This document shows, piece after piece, positions 7,496-15,962 of a stretch of 48,832 nucleotides of DNA. Source of the stretch: Moraxella nonliquefaciens (GTDB lineage Bacteria > Pseudomonadota > Gammaproteobacteria > Pseudomonadales > Moraxellaceae); contig NZ_LXTW01000004.1 of assembly GCF_001679005.1 (NCBI RefSeq), positions 1 to 48,832 of the forward strand, written 5' to 3'. The number at the start of each line of letters is the position of its first letter. Position 1 is the first letter of the stretch. The translations under genes and the position numbers were made by a program. The notes beneath the pieces are model-generated. The model ran no database searches, was not told the origin of the DNA, and saw only the letters and a list, made by a program, of their open reading frames with translations.

Positions 7496-9586
7496 ATGTT
7501 TAATATCATTCGTCAAGAATTTCAATATGGCAATCAACAAGTCATCCTAGAAACAGGGCGTGTCGCTCGCCAAGCCAACAGCGTGCTTGTGCATATGGGC
7601 GATGTGTCGGTGCTTGTGGCAGTTGTGGTACGCCCAGAGGCTGTGGCAGGGCAAAACTTTTTCCCATTAACCGTAAACTACCAAGAAAAAATGTACGCTT
7701 CGGGAAAAATCCCAGGCGGTTATGGCAAGCGTGAGGGACGAGCATCAGAATTTGAAACCTTGACTTCTCGTCTGATTGACCGCCCAATTCGTCCGCTGTT
7801 TCCAGAGGGCTACTTTAACGAAATTCAGGTAACGGCAACCGTCATCTCATCGGGCAAAACCCAAGATGCTGACATTGCAGCGATGATTGGTACATCCGCA
7901 GCACTTGCCATCTCTGCTGCCCCATTTAATGGCCCTATTGGAGCGGCTCGTGTGGGTTTTATCGCAAATGAATATGTCCTAAATCCAACCCTTGCCCAGC
8001 TAAAAGACAGCTCACTTGACCTGGTTGTGGCAGGCACCAAGTCAGCGGTGCTGATGGTTGAGTCAGAAGCAGATGAACTCTCCGAAGATCAAATGTTGGG
8101 TGCGGTGCTATATGGACATGCCCAACAGCAGATTGTCATTGACAACATCAATGCCTTTGCCCAAGCTGTTGGCAATGCCAAAGCCGAATTTGTCGCCCCT
8201 GCCATCAATGAGGAGCTAAATGCCGAGCTAAAAGAGCAATTTACCGCTAAGGTCAGTGAAGCCTACACCATCACCGTCAAGCAAGACCGCTATGCACGTC
8301 TGGATGAACTTGCCGTAGAGGCTTTGGCACTGGCGGGCGATGAGAGTGCAGAAGACTATGCTGACAAAGCCGCTCAAATCAAAGAGCTGTTTGAAACCCT
8401 AAAATACCGCACCGTGCGTGATAATATCCTATCAGGCAAGCCCCGTATTGATGGACGTGATTTGGAAACTGTGCGAGCACTTGATATCCAAGTGGGCGTT
8501 TTGCCTTATACGCATGGCTCTGCACTGTTTACCCGTGGTGAGACCCAAGCCCTTGTAACCACAACGTTGGGTACCAGTCGTGATGTGAATCTTGTAGATA
8601 CGCTGTCAGGTACTAAGCAAGACCACTTTATGCTACACTATAATTTCCCACATTATTCGGTGGGTGAGACAGGTCGTGAGGGAGGGCCAAAACGCCGTGA
8701 GATTGGTCATGGTCGTTTGGCACGTCGTGGTGTGCAGGCGGTATTGCCTAAGGCGGAGCGTTTCCCTTATACCATTCGTGTGGTCTCGGACATCACCGAG
8801 TCAAATGGTTCGTCATCCATGGCTTCTGTGTGCGGTGCTTCGCTGTCACTCATGGATGCAGGCGTGCCACTAAAAGCCCCTGTTGCAGGTATCGCCATGG
8901 GATTGGTAAAAGAGGGCGAGCGTTTTGCTGTGCTGTCGGACATTTTGGGTGATGAAGACCATTTGGGGGATATGGATTTTAAGGTGGCAGGTTCACTAAA
9001 TGGCATCACCGCCCTACAAATGGATATTAAAATTGAAGGCATTACCGCCGATATCATGGAACAAGCTCTAAAACAAGCACACGCAGGGCGTATTCATATC
9101 CTAAATGCCATGAATGAGGTCATCGCAGCCTCTCGCACTGAGATTAATGCGTACGCACCCAATTATGCTACCATCAATATCAACCCTGAAAAAATCCGTG
9201 ATGTGATTGGCAAGGGCGGGGCAACCATTCGTGCCTTGACCGAAGAGACAGGGGCGACTGTGGACATTGATGATAATGGTACGATTCGTATCTTTGGCGA
9301 GTCTAAGGCATCTACCCGTGCTGCCATCGCTAAGATTGAGGCGATTACCGCCGAGGTGGAGGTAGGTGCAATCTACACAGGAACGGTTGCTCGTATCGTG
9401 GAATTTGGGGCATTTGTTACCATTTTACCAGGTACAGACGGCTTAGTGCACATCAGCCAAATCTCTGATGAGCGTGTGGAGAATGTGGGTGATTATCTAA
9501 AAGAGGGTCAAACTGTCAAAGTTCAGGTTCAAGACATTGACAATCGTGGGCGTATGAAACTGACCATGAAAGGCATTGAGCAGTAA
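7496..9586 (+). CDS. pnp: Polyribonucleotide nucleotidyltransferase (PNPase)
   Basis: The 696-residue product shows the full PNPase architecture: two RNase PH-like domains (about 10-220 and 310-540, including GKREGRASEFETLTSRLIDRPIRP in two parts and FPHYSVGETGREGGPKRREIGHG), a KH domain (IGKGGATIRALTEETGATVDI, about 560-590) and a C-terminal S1 domain (about 620-692). It degrades mRNA 3' to 5' by phosphorolysis and associates with the degradosome. AAAGGAAAA precedes the ATG. It lies downstream of rpsO with a structured leader. Confidence 0.98.
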   Translation: MFNIIRQEFQYGNQQVILETGRVARQANSVLVHMGDVSVLVAVVVRPEAVAGQNFFPLTVNYQEKMYASGKIPGGYGKREGRASEFETLTSRLIDRPIRPLFPEGYFNEIQVTATVISSGKTQDADIAAMIGTSAALAISAAPFNGPIGAARVGFIANEYVLNPTLAQLKDSSLDLVVAGTKSAVLMVESEADELSEDQMLGAVLYGHAQQQIVIDNINAFAQAVGNAKAEFVAPAINEELNAELKEQFTAKVSEAYTITVKQDRYARLDELAVEALALAGDESAEDYADKAAQIKELFETLKYRTVRDNILSGKPRIDGRDLETVRALDIQVGVLPYTHGSALFTRGETQALVTTTLGTSRDVNLVDTLSGTKQDHFMLHYNFPHYSVGETGREGGPKRREIGHGRLARRGVQAVLPKAERFPYTIRVVSDITESNGSSSMASVCGASLSLMDAGVPLKAPVAGIAMGLVKEGERFAVLSDILGDEDHLGDMDFKVAGSLNGITALQMDIKIEGITADIMEQALKQAHAGRIHILNAMNEVIAASRTEINAYAPNYATININPEKIRDVIGKGGATIRALTEETGATVDIDDNGTIRIFGESKASTRAAIAKIEAITAEVEVGAIYTGTVARIVEFGAFVTILPGTDGLVHISQISDERVENVGDYLKEGQTVKVQVQDIDNRGRMKLTMKGIEQ

Positions 9587-9634
9587 TTTATACGCAATCA
9601 TTTGCACCACACATTGTATTAAACTGTTGTTGAT

Positions 9635-9664
9635 GACCGCTCCGCTCTTAGTGGGGCGGTTTTT
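9635..9664 (+). terminator. pnp terminator
   Basis: ACCGC-type arm at 9636-9640 pairs with GCGGT at 9656-9660 (with a further CC/GG pair inside) and is followed by T4. It lies 49 bases after the pnp stop. Confidence 0.75.
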
Positions 9665-9695
9665 CATGATAGAGCATAATAAATCAAGCATCATA

Positions 9696-9724
9696 AAAAA
9701 GCAGTCCATGTAGGACTGCTTTTT
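9696..9724. terminator. Bidirectional terminator between pnp and the adhesin
   Basis: AAAAAGCAGTCC (9696-9707) and GGACTGCTTTTT (9713-9724) form a perfect 12-bp stem with a five-base loop. It has an A-tract and a T-tract, so it can stop both pnp and the convergent autotransporter transcripts. Confidence 0.88.
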
Positions 9725-9777
9725 GGTGCTGTTTGATTTGTCATGAATGAACACAAACAACGGAGATGATTTGACAA

Positions 9778-11682
9778 TCAGAACTCATAGTTTACACCGA
9801 TGTTATAAGAACCTTTTCTGCTGCCACCCATGTTAATGGCAGTACCGCCTTTAAATGCCAACTGCGGATTAACACGGTAGCCTGCACCAATGGCAATGGC
9901 AGATTTTGAACCATAACCACCGATGGCTGCTGAGATGCTGACTTTACCGACACTATAAGGCTGGAAAAGACCGTTTAGGGCAGCTTGGGCAGCCATGCCA
10001 TTTTTAAATTTATCATCCAAGGCATTAATACGACCATCAAAACCATTCACCTTGGCATCTAAGGCGCTGATGCGACCATCAAAGGTATTAACTTTGCTAT
10101 CCAAAGTGGTGATGGATTGTGTATTTTTGGCGATGGCAACTTCTGTTGCTGTAAACTTAGCATCAGCATCGGCTTTGTTTTTATCAACGTTTGTTTTTAA
10201 CTCTGCCAATTTTTGCACATCTACCTTACCACCCAATTTTGCTTCAATGGCTTGTTTGTTCTCATTGATTTGATTGGCGTGCTGGGCAAGTGTGGTTTTG
10301 TTATTTGCAATGTCTGTTTGCACACCTTTAAACTTAGCATCAGCATCCGCTTTGTTGGCGGCGATGTCAGCTGTATTTTGATCAGCTTGTTCAGCGATTG
10401 CGTTTTGCATACCAACAACATCTTTGATGTCATTTTCTTGCTTGCGTTTAAGCTCTTGAACATCTGCACGGTTGCCAAGTGTCTCTGCTTTTAGATTTTG
10501 GATATTGTCAATATTCTTGGCAATATCTGCTTGGTTTTTGGCAATGTCATCTTGATTTTGACTAACAGCTTTCTCCAAACTCTCTGCTGTCTTTGTGTTT
10601 GTATTATTTGTCTTTGTGTTTATATTACCGCTTAGCTTTTCATTGATGGCTGTAGCCAAAGCATGTAGCTGTGAGCCGTTGACGGCATCTGTTGAGGTGG
10701 CACTGATCTTGCCTGCACCAACATTAACGATTTGACGCTCACCGCCTTCACTACCCACAGAAACTACACCGTTTTCAGCTTTTGATGTGCCTGCAAATCC
10801 TGTTAGGTTCAAATTACCCACTGTGGCATTATTAACAGTGGTTGCTGCTTTACCAGAGGTATTGTTACCTAGCAGTACTGAGCCACTTTGTGCATTTTTT
10901 GTGTTAGAGCCGAGAATAAAGACATCTTTTTTGTCATTTTCAACGGTGTTATTAGAGCCGATGGCTACTGAGTTATCGCCATCGATGATGTTTTTCTTAC
11001 CGACAGCGACGGCGTTTTCGGTATTGGCTTGGTTTTCTATACCTGCTGCAAATGAACCTGCACCTTTGGCTTGGTTTTCATAGCCACCACCGATGGTTGA
11101 GTAATTGCCTGTGGCTTTGTTTCCATCGCCACCACCGATGGTTGATTTTTCGCCTGTGGCTTTGTTGAAACTGCCACCACCGATGGTTGAGCGTCTGCCT
11201 GTGGCTTGGTTAGAACTGCCACCACCGACGGTTGAGCTTAAGCCTGTGGCTTGGTTATTAAAACCACCACCGATGGTTGAGTCTTCGCCTGTGGCTTGGT
11301 TGAAACCGCCACCACCGACGGTTGAGCCATAGTCTGCGGCTTGGTTGTACCGACCACCACTGACGGTTGAGATTACGCCTGCGGCTTGGTTGAGATAACC
11401 GCCTGCGATGGTTGAGTGTTCGCCTGCGGCTTGGTTGAGATAACCGCCTGCGATGGTTGAGTCTGCGCCTGTGGCTTGGTTTCCATCGCCACCACCGATG
11501 GTTGAGTTTGCGCCTGTGGCTTTGTTTGAATTGCCACCACCGACGGTTGAGTCTGCGCCTGTGGCTTCGTTGTAATCACCACCACCGACGGTTGAGTTTG
11601 TGCCTGTGGTTTTATTGGCTGTGTTGCCTGTTTGTTGTGCAGATGCTGTCGTTGCCATGCTCAACGTCCCAATGACCAACAA
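9778..11682 (-). CDS. Trimeric autotransporter adhesin, UspA/YadA-like, with abnormal 5' end
   Basis: The product has about 634 residues. In order: a short hydrophobic signal segment ending ASA-Q, twelve 15-residue STxGGG-N-ATG head repeats (about 30-209), YadA-type head strands (AVAVGKKN, SVAIGSNN), a neck (ISATSTDAVNGSQL), a coiled-coil stalk (about 355-560, with KADADAKF repeated) and a four-strand YadA anchor ending GVNYEF. Such proteins form trimeric surface stalks and bind host matrix or complement regulators. No ATG exists in frame: the frame opens right after a TAA (11707-11709), only TTG codons at 11682/11685 are available, and the usual extended signal peptide is absent. The gene may be 5' truncated. 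It lies 66 bp downstream of heme oxygenase on the same strand. Confidence 0.85.
   Translation of the reverse strand: MLVIGTLSMATTASAQQTGNTANKTTGTNSTVGGGDYNEATGADSTVGGGNSNKATGANSTIGGGDGNQATGADSTIAGGYLNQAAGEHSTIAGGYLNQAAGVISTVSGGRYNQAADYGSTVGGGGFNQATGEDSTIGGGFNNQATGLSSTVGGGSSNQATGRRSTIGGGSFNKATGEKSTIGGGDGNKATGNYSTIGGGYENQAKGAGSFAAGIENQANTENAVAVGKKNIIDGDNSVAIGSNNTVENDKKDVFILGSNTKNAQSGSVLLGNNTSGKAATTVNNATVGNLNLTGFAGTSKAENGVVSVGSEGGERQIVNVGAGKISATSTDAVNGSQLHALATAINEKLSGNINTKTNNTNTKTAESLEKAVSQNQDDIAKNQADIAKNIDNIQNLKAETLGNRADVQELKRKQENDIKDVVGMQNAIAEQADQNTADIAANKADADAKFKGVQTDIANNKTTLAQHANQINENKQAIEAKLGGKVDVQKLAELKTNVDKNKADADAKFTATEVAIAKNTQSITTLDSKVNTFDGRISALDAKVNGFDGRINALDDKFKNGMAAQAALNGLFQPYSVGKVSISAAIGGYGSKSAIAIGAGYRVNPQLAFKGGTAINMGGSRKGSYNIGVNYEF
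11056..11595 (-). repeat. Twelve tandem 45-bp repeats encoding the adhesin head
   Basis: The period is exactly 45 bp (15 codons), with consensus S-T-V/I-G-G-G-x-x-N-Q/K-A-T-G-x-x. Copies 4 and 5 are identical over their first 11 codons (STIAGGYLNQA). Copies 3, 10, 11 and others differ mainly at the two positions after GGG and the two after ATG. The unit fits one left-handed beta-roll turn of a YadA/UspA head, so copy number would change stalk height without breaking the frame. Confidence 0.9.
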
Positions 11683-11748
11683 ACTGCCAAATAATCTGAG
11701 CGGTTTTTAACTATGTTATATCATACTGTAATATGGTAGACTGTGTGA

Positions 11749-12321
11749 TTATGCTACATCATAAATCTTACGCACCACTCTCTTAAAGTAAGCAAAGGCA
11801 TCATCAGCACCTTTCATGGCAGATTGTTTATCATCATCACTTAAAGGCAGGGCATTGATTTTGGCTTTGGTGGCACGCCAATGAGGCATACGTCCGTCTG
11901 CATGGGCTGCCAGATGAGACGCACCGAATTCATCGGACAGGTCAATTTTGCCTGCTTCTTTGTATAAAATCGCCGCTCCCACGTTTGAACCCTCCACACA
12001 ATACAGCCAACCGATGGCTTCACTGTCGGTAAAGGTTGGGGTCTTTATGTCTTTGTCAAATGGGGCGACTTCTAAGTCTTTCATGTCAGATTTGACACGG
12101 TCAAGGCGGGCAAGCTCTTCCAAGCCGTCAATTTGGCTTTTTAATTTGTCGTTGTGGTAGATGGGATTGGCAGTACTGTGAAACTCATACTGGGCTTGTA
12201 AAAATTTGCGGTAATTGTCATGACTGGCAAAAGGCTGCATGCTCATGACAAGGTTATCCACGCTATCATGGGTCGTGCGTGAATGCTCTTTTAGAGCTTC
12301 GGTTAGGGTAAGTTCGCTCAT
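11749..12321 (-). CDS. Bacterial heme oxygenase (HemO/PigA-like)
   Basis: The 190-residue cytosolic protein is of the usual size for bacterial heme oxygenases. The N-terminus LKEHSRTTHDSVD supplies the candidate proximal heme ligand His18. The distal helix motif WLYCVEGSNVGAAIL carries the conserved Gly-Ser/Gly pattern that lets O2 bind. The enzyme opens the heme ring to biliverdin, CO and Fe2+, freeing iron taken up as heme. It is divergent from a YbaN-like gene across a palindrome-rich 204-bp region, and the window also has a TonB-dependent heme receptor. Expression is probably iron- or heme-regulated. Confidence 0.92.
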   Translation of the reverse strand: MSELTLTEALKEHSRTTHDSVDNLVMSMQPFASHDNYRKFLQAQYEFHSTANPIYHNDKLKSQIDGLEELARLDRVKSDMKDLEVAPFDKDIKTPTFTDSEAIGWLYCVEGSNVGAAILYKEAGKIDLSDEFGASHLAAHADGRMPHWRATKAKINALPLSDDDKQSAMKGADDAFAYFKRVVRKIYDVA

Positions 12322-12378
12322 AAATCACCTGCGTGGAAAAGTATATCGGAGGGCTATAAAATAACTCATTTTAATCAA

Positions 12379-12440
12379 TTTGTAAATAAGAAAAATGGTA
12401 ACCATTTATATTTGAAAATATGCTTAAATATATTTACAAA
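12379..12440. promoter_or_regulatory. Nested inverted repeats between heme oxygenase and ybaN-like gene (operator candidate)
   Basis: TTTGTAAATA (12379-12388) and TATTTACAAA (12431-12440) are perfect inverted 10-mers. Inside lies a 7-1-7 palindrome, AAATGGT-A-ACCATTT (12393-12407). A 7-1-7 layout is that of Fur boxes, but the bases do not match the Fur consensus well. The site is 72 bases upstream of the heme oxygenase start and about 120 from the divergent start, well placed to regulate one or both. Confidence 0.6.
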
Positions 12441-12525
12441 CGTGATTTATTTGTGCTATGCTGTATCGCCCTAGGGTTGTCTTGCTAATTGTGGATTTTG
12501 TGTCCGCCTTGATTGTTATATTATT

Positions 12526-12960
12526 ATGTCTCACCATACCGACCCCAACCCCATTTCATCACCCCAACCACCCAAACATGATTTGCATGTTAATCCCCTG
12601 TTGCGTTGGGTGTTTTTTATCATGGGTTTTGTTTTTGTGGGGCTTGGGATTTTGGGGGTGATATTGCCCGGCGTGCCAACCACGGTATTTATTTTGTTGG
12701 CAGGTTACTGTTGGGCGAGAAGCTCTCGGCGATTTCATGGCTATCTGATGGGGCATAAGTTATTTGGTAAGATGCTCTCCGACTGGGAGGAGCGGCGTGC
12801 CATACCCCGCTTTGCTAAGTATTTGGCGTGGGGTATGATGACGATGTCCAGTGTGTTTTTGTTTTGGCGACTGCCTGATGATAAACTGTGGGTAGCGGTG
12901 CTTAGCAGTGGGATTTGTCTGGTAACGGCGATTTGGATGTATCGCTTGCCTGATGCTTAG
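12526..12960 (+). CDS. YbaN-like (DUF454) inner-membrane protein
   Basis: The 144-residue product has a hydrophilic N-terminus (about 1-25), then three or four hydrophobic helices (about 27-60, 96-112 and 118-138). The family signature GLGILGVILPGVPTTVFILLAGYCWARSS appears here in two adjoining parts (GLGILGVILPGVPTT and FILLAGYCWARSS), followed by HKLFGKMLSDWEERRAIPR. DUF454 proteins are small inner-membrane proteins of unknown function, E. coli YbaN being the reference. Being divergent from heme oxygenase with shared palindromes suggests co-regulation with heme use, which is inference. No clear ribosome site precedes the ATG. Confidence 0.85.
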   Translation: MSHHTDPNPISSPQPPKHDLHVNPLLRWVFFIMGFVFVGLGILGVILPGVPTTVFILLAGYCWARSSRRFHGYLMGHKLFGKMLSDWEERRAIPRFAKYLAWGMMTMSSVFLFWRLPDDKLWVAVLSSGICLVTAIWMYRLPDA

Positions 12961-13052
12961 GATATGAATCACCGCTTGTCCTTATTTGTTCATTATTTGT
13001 TCATTTGCTTTGACTGATTTGCTTTAATTTGCTTTTTTATCATCATCTCATA

Positions 13053-13562
13053 TCATGCTTTGGGCTGTATCATCACTGGTAACACCAAACCCTGCCCAAA
13101 TTCATCTTCAAATACATAATCAAACTTATCTGCCATGACATCGGGTGTGGTCGTGATGATAAGCATCATGTCCGCCCCATCGGTGAGCTGATGAGTGATG
13201 TACTTACCATCTCTTAGTTGGTCTAGGATTTTGCTTAGTACCTCAGGGCTTGCCATGGCGATGACCATGCTGTGTTGGGCTTGTTTGTCCGTGATATTGT
13301 ACGCTTTGGCGTAGTTTTTGACTGCCATGCTGTCTAAGGCGATGGGGTAGTTGTAGGTTTTCGTATCTGCTTTGGGCGTGTCGGTCAAAATGTGGGTCTT
13401 ATCTAGGGTGATTTTACCATCAGCATCGGTGAGCGGTTCTATATCGGATGGGGCGGATGGGTCGGACGTGCTAAGTTCGCCAGTTGGAATGTTCGCTTCG
13501 GTAGCGGTTTTGTCGCAGGCACACAGGGCGAGCATGATGATAAGTAGGGGGGTGTATTTCAT
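13053..13562 (-). CDS. Small outer-membrane/periplasmic lipoprotein, function unknown
   Basis: The start was placed at the ATG at 13562 because AAGGA lies five bases before it. A longer frame would start five codons earlier. The 169-residue product has a signal sequence with lipobox LALCAC, giving Cys17 (or Cys19) lipidation, followed by Asp-Lys and an acidic linker. The remaining 120 residues (LDSMAVKNYAKAYNITDKQAQHSMVI and so on, in two parts) show no family I recognise. It sits between argA upstream and the convergent ybaN-like gene. Confidence 0.75.
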   Translation of the reverse strand: MKYTPLLIIMLALCACDKTATEANIPTGELSTSDPSAPSDIEPLTDADGKITLDKTHILTDTPKADTKTYNYPIALDSMAVKNYAKAYNITDKQAQHSMVIAMASPEVLSKILDQLRDGKYITHQLTDGADMMLIITTTPDVMADKFDYVFEDEFGQGLVLPVMIQPKA

Positions 13563-13618
13563 GATAATCCTTAGCATTAAGCGTGATTTGGTACGTGATT
13601 TACAAATGTATGATAAAG

Positions 13619-14923
13619 TTAAATCCGTTTAATCAGTACCTTGGAATTGCGTCCATTTTTCCATTGTTTAAAGCGTTTTTGGGGCAGGTCATGCGGATGG
13701 GTTTCACTAAACCCATGCTTAATAAACCAGTGTAAGGTGCGTGTGGTTAGGGCAAATAGGTATGATTTGCCCATGCGTTTGGCATATTGTTCGGCAAATA
13801 TCAGCAGTTTCGTTCCACGTTCACCACTGCGATAATCATCGTGCATGGCAACACTGGCAATCTCTACACTGCTCTCATCTAACTCATGTATGGCGATACA
13901 GCCGATGATTTTGCCATCTCGCTCCATGACGCTAAATTCATCTATCGTCTCTTCTAGGCGTTCACGACTGCGAGCAACCAAAATGCCTTGCTCTTCTAGG
14001 GGCTGGATGATTGCCATGATGCCAATGATGTCAAGGGCGGTTGCTTGTCTGATGTGGTCGTAATCGTTTTGGCTTATCATCGTGCCATGACCGTCTGTGG
14101 TAAACAACTCGCCAAGCAAGGCGTCATCTTTGTCAAAGTTGATGAGTTGCACACGTCCCACGCCATGCTTGCAGGCGTGAATGGCATGCGTGAGTGTGGG
14201 GGTAAGTTTGGATGTTGGGATGAGTTGTTGGGCTTTTTCGGTGGTCATCTCTTTGATGAGTGTGCCGTGTGTGTCGGTTAGGCTTTTGTCTAAGATGATG
14301 AGCTTGTCCGCCACAAGTGATACAGCGACATGCGTGGCGACACTCATCGCATCAAGGTTAAACAAATCTCCGGTAACAGAAAAACCGATGGAGTTGATGA
14401 TGACGATGTGATGATTATCAAGGCTGTGCTTGATGGCCTTGGTGTCAATACGGCGAACTTCACCTGTTTGCATAAAATCCACGCCACAACGCACGCCAAA
14501 GGGTTTGGCACTGACAAAGTTACCTGTGATTGTGCTGATTTTTGCCCCAAATAAAGGGGTGTTGGCAAGCCCTTTGGAGAACTCACCTTGTATTTTTAGG
14601 CTAAGCCCTCCGACCACTGCCAAAATGGTGGGCATAATGGCGGGGGGAGTAACACGCACGCCATGATAAAATGGTGCGTCATCGGAGAGTCCTGCCTGTG
14701 ATAGTGCATCATTTATTTGTACTCTTGCTCCGTGTACCAACACCAAGCGAATGCCAAGACTGTGTAGCAGTGCCAAATCTTGCACCAACGTGGCAAAGTT
14801 GTCATGGGCGAGTGCTTCACTGCTTATCATGACAACAAAACTCTTGCCCCTATGGGTGTTAATGTAGGGCAAAGAGTGGCGAAACCAGTGAATGGGGCTT
14901 TTGGTGGTATGAGAATGGGTCAT
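13619..14923 (-). CDS. argA: Amino-acid N-acetyltransferase (N-acetylglutamate synthase)
   Basis: The 434-residue product has an amino-acid-kinase-like N-terminal domain (about 15-270; LVLVHGARVQIND, GAKISTITGNFVSAKPFGVR) and a C-terminal GNAT domain (about 285-430; SRERLEETIDEFSVMERDGKIIGCIAIH in part, YRSGERGTKLL acetyl-CoA loop). It makes N-acetylglutamate, the first step of arginine synthesis, and the kinase-like domain normally binds arginine for feedback control. The ATG at 14923 was preferred to one 22 codons upstream since family members begin shortly before HWFRHSLPYINTHRGK. No strong ribosome site is seen at either. Confidence 0.92.
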   Translation of the reverse strand: MTHSHTTKSPIHWFRHSLPYINTHRGKSFVVMISSEALAHDNFATLVQDLALLHSLGIRLVLVHGARVQINDALSQAGLSDDAPFYHGVRVTPPAIMPTILAVVGGLSLKIQGEFSKGLANTPLFGAKISTITGNFVSAKPFGVRCGVDFMQTGEVRRIDTKAIKHSLDNHHIVIINSIGFSVTGDLFNLDAMSVATHVAVSLVADKLIILDKSLTDTHGTLIKEMTTEKAQQLIPTSKLTPTLTHAIHACKHGVGRVQLINFDKDDALLGELFTTDGHGTMISQNDYDHIRQATALDIIGIMAIIQPLEEQGILVARSRERLEETIDEFSVMERDGKIIGCIAIHELDESSVEIASVAMHDDYRSGERGTKLLIFAEQYAKRMGKSYLFALTTRTLHWFIKHGFSETHPHDLPQKRFKQWKNGRNSKVLIKRI

Positions 14924-15153
14924 GGCATGCTGCGATGGTATTTTGATGAATTTTATCATAAAATCAGACAAAACTTGCCAAATTATCATTATTCATATTC
15001 ATCTTCATTCATCTTTTTCTAAAAATCACTCTCTGTTTCATCAAGTGCTAAAAGTTACTATAAATAAACGCACGCTTAACGCATGTAACAGCTTTTCATG
15101 TTATCATAGGTGGTGTTTATTTGTATTATTTGTATTGTATAAAAGGAGTGCTT

Positions 15154-15852
15154 ATGACCATTCAATCATTACGTGGTGGTGTTGCCATTTTGTCCTTGAC
15201 TGCCTTGTCGGTTGCCATGTCTGCCCATGCCATGTTACCAACGCCGACCGAGACCCCAAATCTGACCTCAAAGCAATCGGATGCAGGCGAGGTTAGTTAT
15301 ACCGCCAACCCCCAAGCCAAATCAAATGTCTCAATGACAGGCAAAATGGCAGCAGTCGCTCCACAAAGTATCTCCATCCAAAATCCACTGGGTCAAAGCC
15401 CCACTCCTACCGTTACGCCCATGACGGTCAGTCCCCCCCAAACCCCCCAACAAGGCTCATCAGCAGGCATTTGGAGCGTGGTTAATGCGTTTGTCGTGCA
15501 AAATATCAACGGTCAAGAGACGCTCACGCCCATCAATGCTGACACTACTGTCAAATCAGGCGATACCTTAGAGTATCAAGGTCTATTCACCAACAACAGC
15601 CCAGAGCGTGTGCGTTCAATGGAGGTTACCCTAAGCATCGCTGATGGTTTGGTGTTGGTTGGTGGCATTCATCCCAAATTCCCCCATGCAACCATTGATG
15701 GCAGCCGTTTTATTCGTTCACCGATTCGTGCTAATATTGGTGGACAAGTTCAAGAATTGCCCTTGTCTGACTATAAAGCCCTAAGATGGACATTGGAGGA
15801 CATTGGTATTGGCGGTACAAGTGTTGTCAAATATCGTGCTAAGCTAAAATAA
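15154..15852 (+). CDS. Exported protein with DUF11-like beta-sandwich, function unknown
   Basis: The start at 15154 is set by AAGGAG eight bases upstream. The 232-residue product has a signal peptide (hydrophobic about 10-26, cleavage after AHA), then a Pro/Thr/Ser-rich low-complexity stretch (about 30-105) rich in SPTPTVTP-like runs, then a folded C-terminal part (about 110-232). The sequence VKSGDTLEYQGLFTNNSPERVRSMEVTL, read in two parts, resembles DUF11-type conserved repeats of surface proteins. It probably resides in the periplasm or at the cell surface. No partner is evident, and it is convergent with the heme receptor. Confidence 0.7.
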   Translation: MTIQSLRGGVAILSLTALSVAMSAHAMLPTPTETPNLTSKQSDAGEVSYTANPQAKSNVSMTGKMAAVAPQSISIQNPLGQSPTPTVTPMTVSPPQTPQQGSSAGIWSVVNAFVVQNINGQETLTPINADTTVKSGDTLEYQGLFTNNSPERVRSMEVTLSIADGLVLVGGIHPKFPHATIDGSRFIRSPIRANIGGQVQELPLSDYKALRWTLEDIGIGGTSVVKYRAKLK

Positions 15853-15890
15853 AACAAAAATGACGGCTTTGAGTCGTCATTTTTGTTTTA
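15850..15890. terminator. Bidirectional terminator, exported protein / heme receptor
   Basis: TAAAACAAAAATGACG (15850-15865) and CGTCATTTTTGTTTTA (15875-15890) form a perfect 16-bp stem with a nine-base loop, including A-rich and T-rich flanks. It serves the convergent genes on both sides. Confidence 0.9.
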
Positions 15891-15962
15891 TGTTAATTGC
15901 TTTGTTATATCACACAAAAGCAATTAACACCAATTATTTAAGCTTACTCATCAATCAAACAA

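Noticed and set aside
11056..11595. The regularly spaced repeats considered as a CRISPR array
   Set aside because: Units are contiguous coding repeats with no unique spacers, and no cas genes are present.
11037..11675. Several long open frames in both strands across the adhesin repeats, with repetitive proteins
   Set aside because: They are by-products of the 45-bp repeat read in other frames. The minus-strand frame with signal segment, neck, stalk and YadA anchor is the real one.
12393..12407. Calling the 7-1-7 palindrome a Fur box
   Set aside because: Its bases (AAATGGT-A-ACCATTT) match the Fur consensus poorly, unlike the site at 19011-19029; kept as an unassigned operator.
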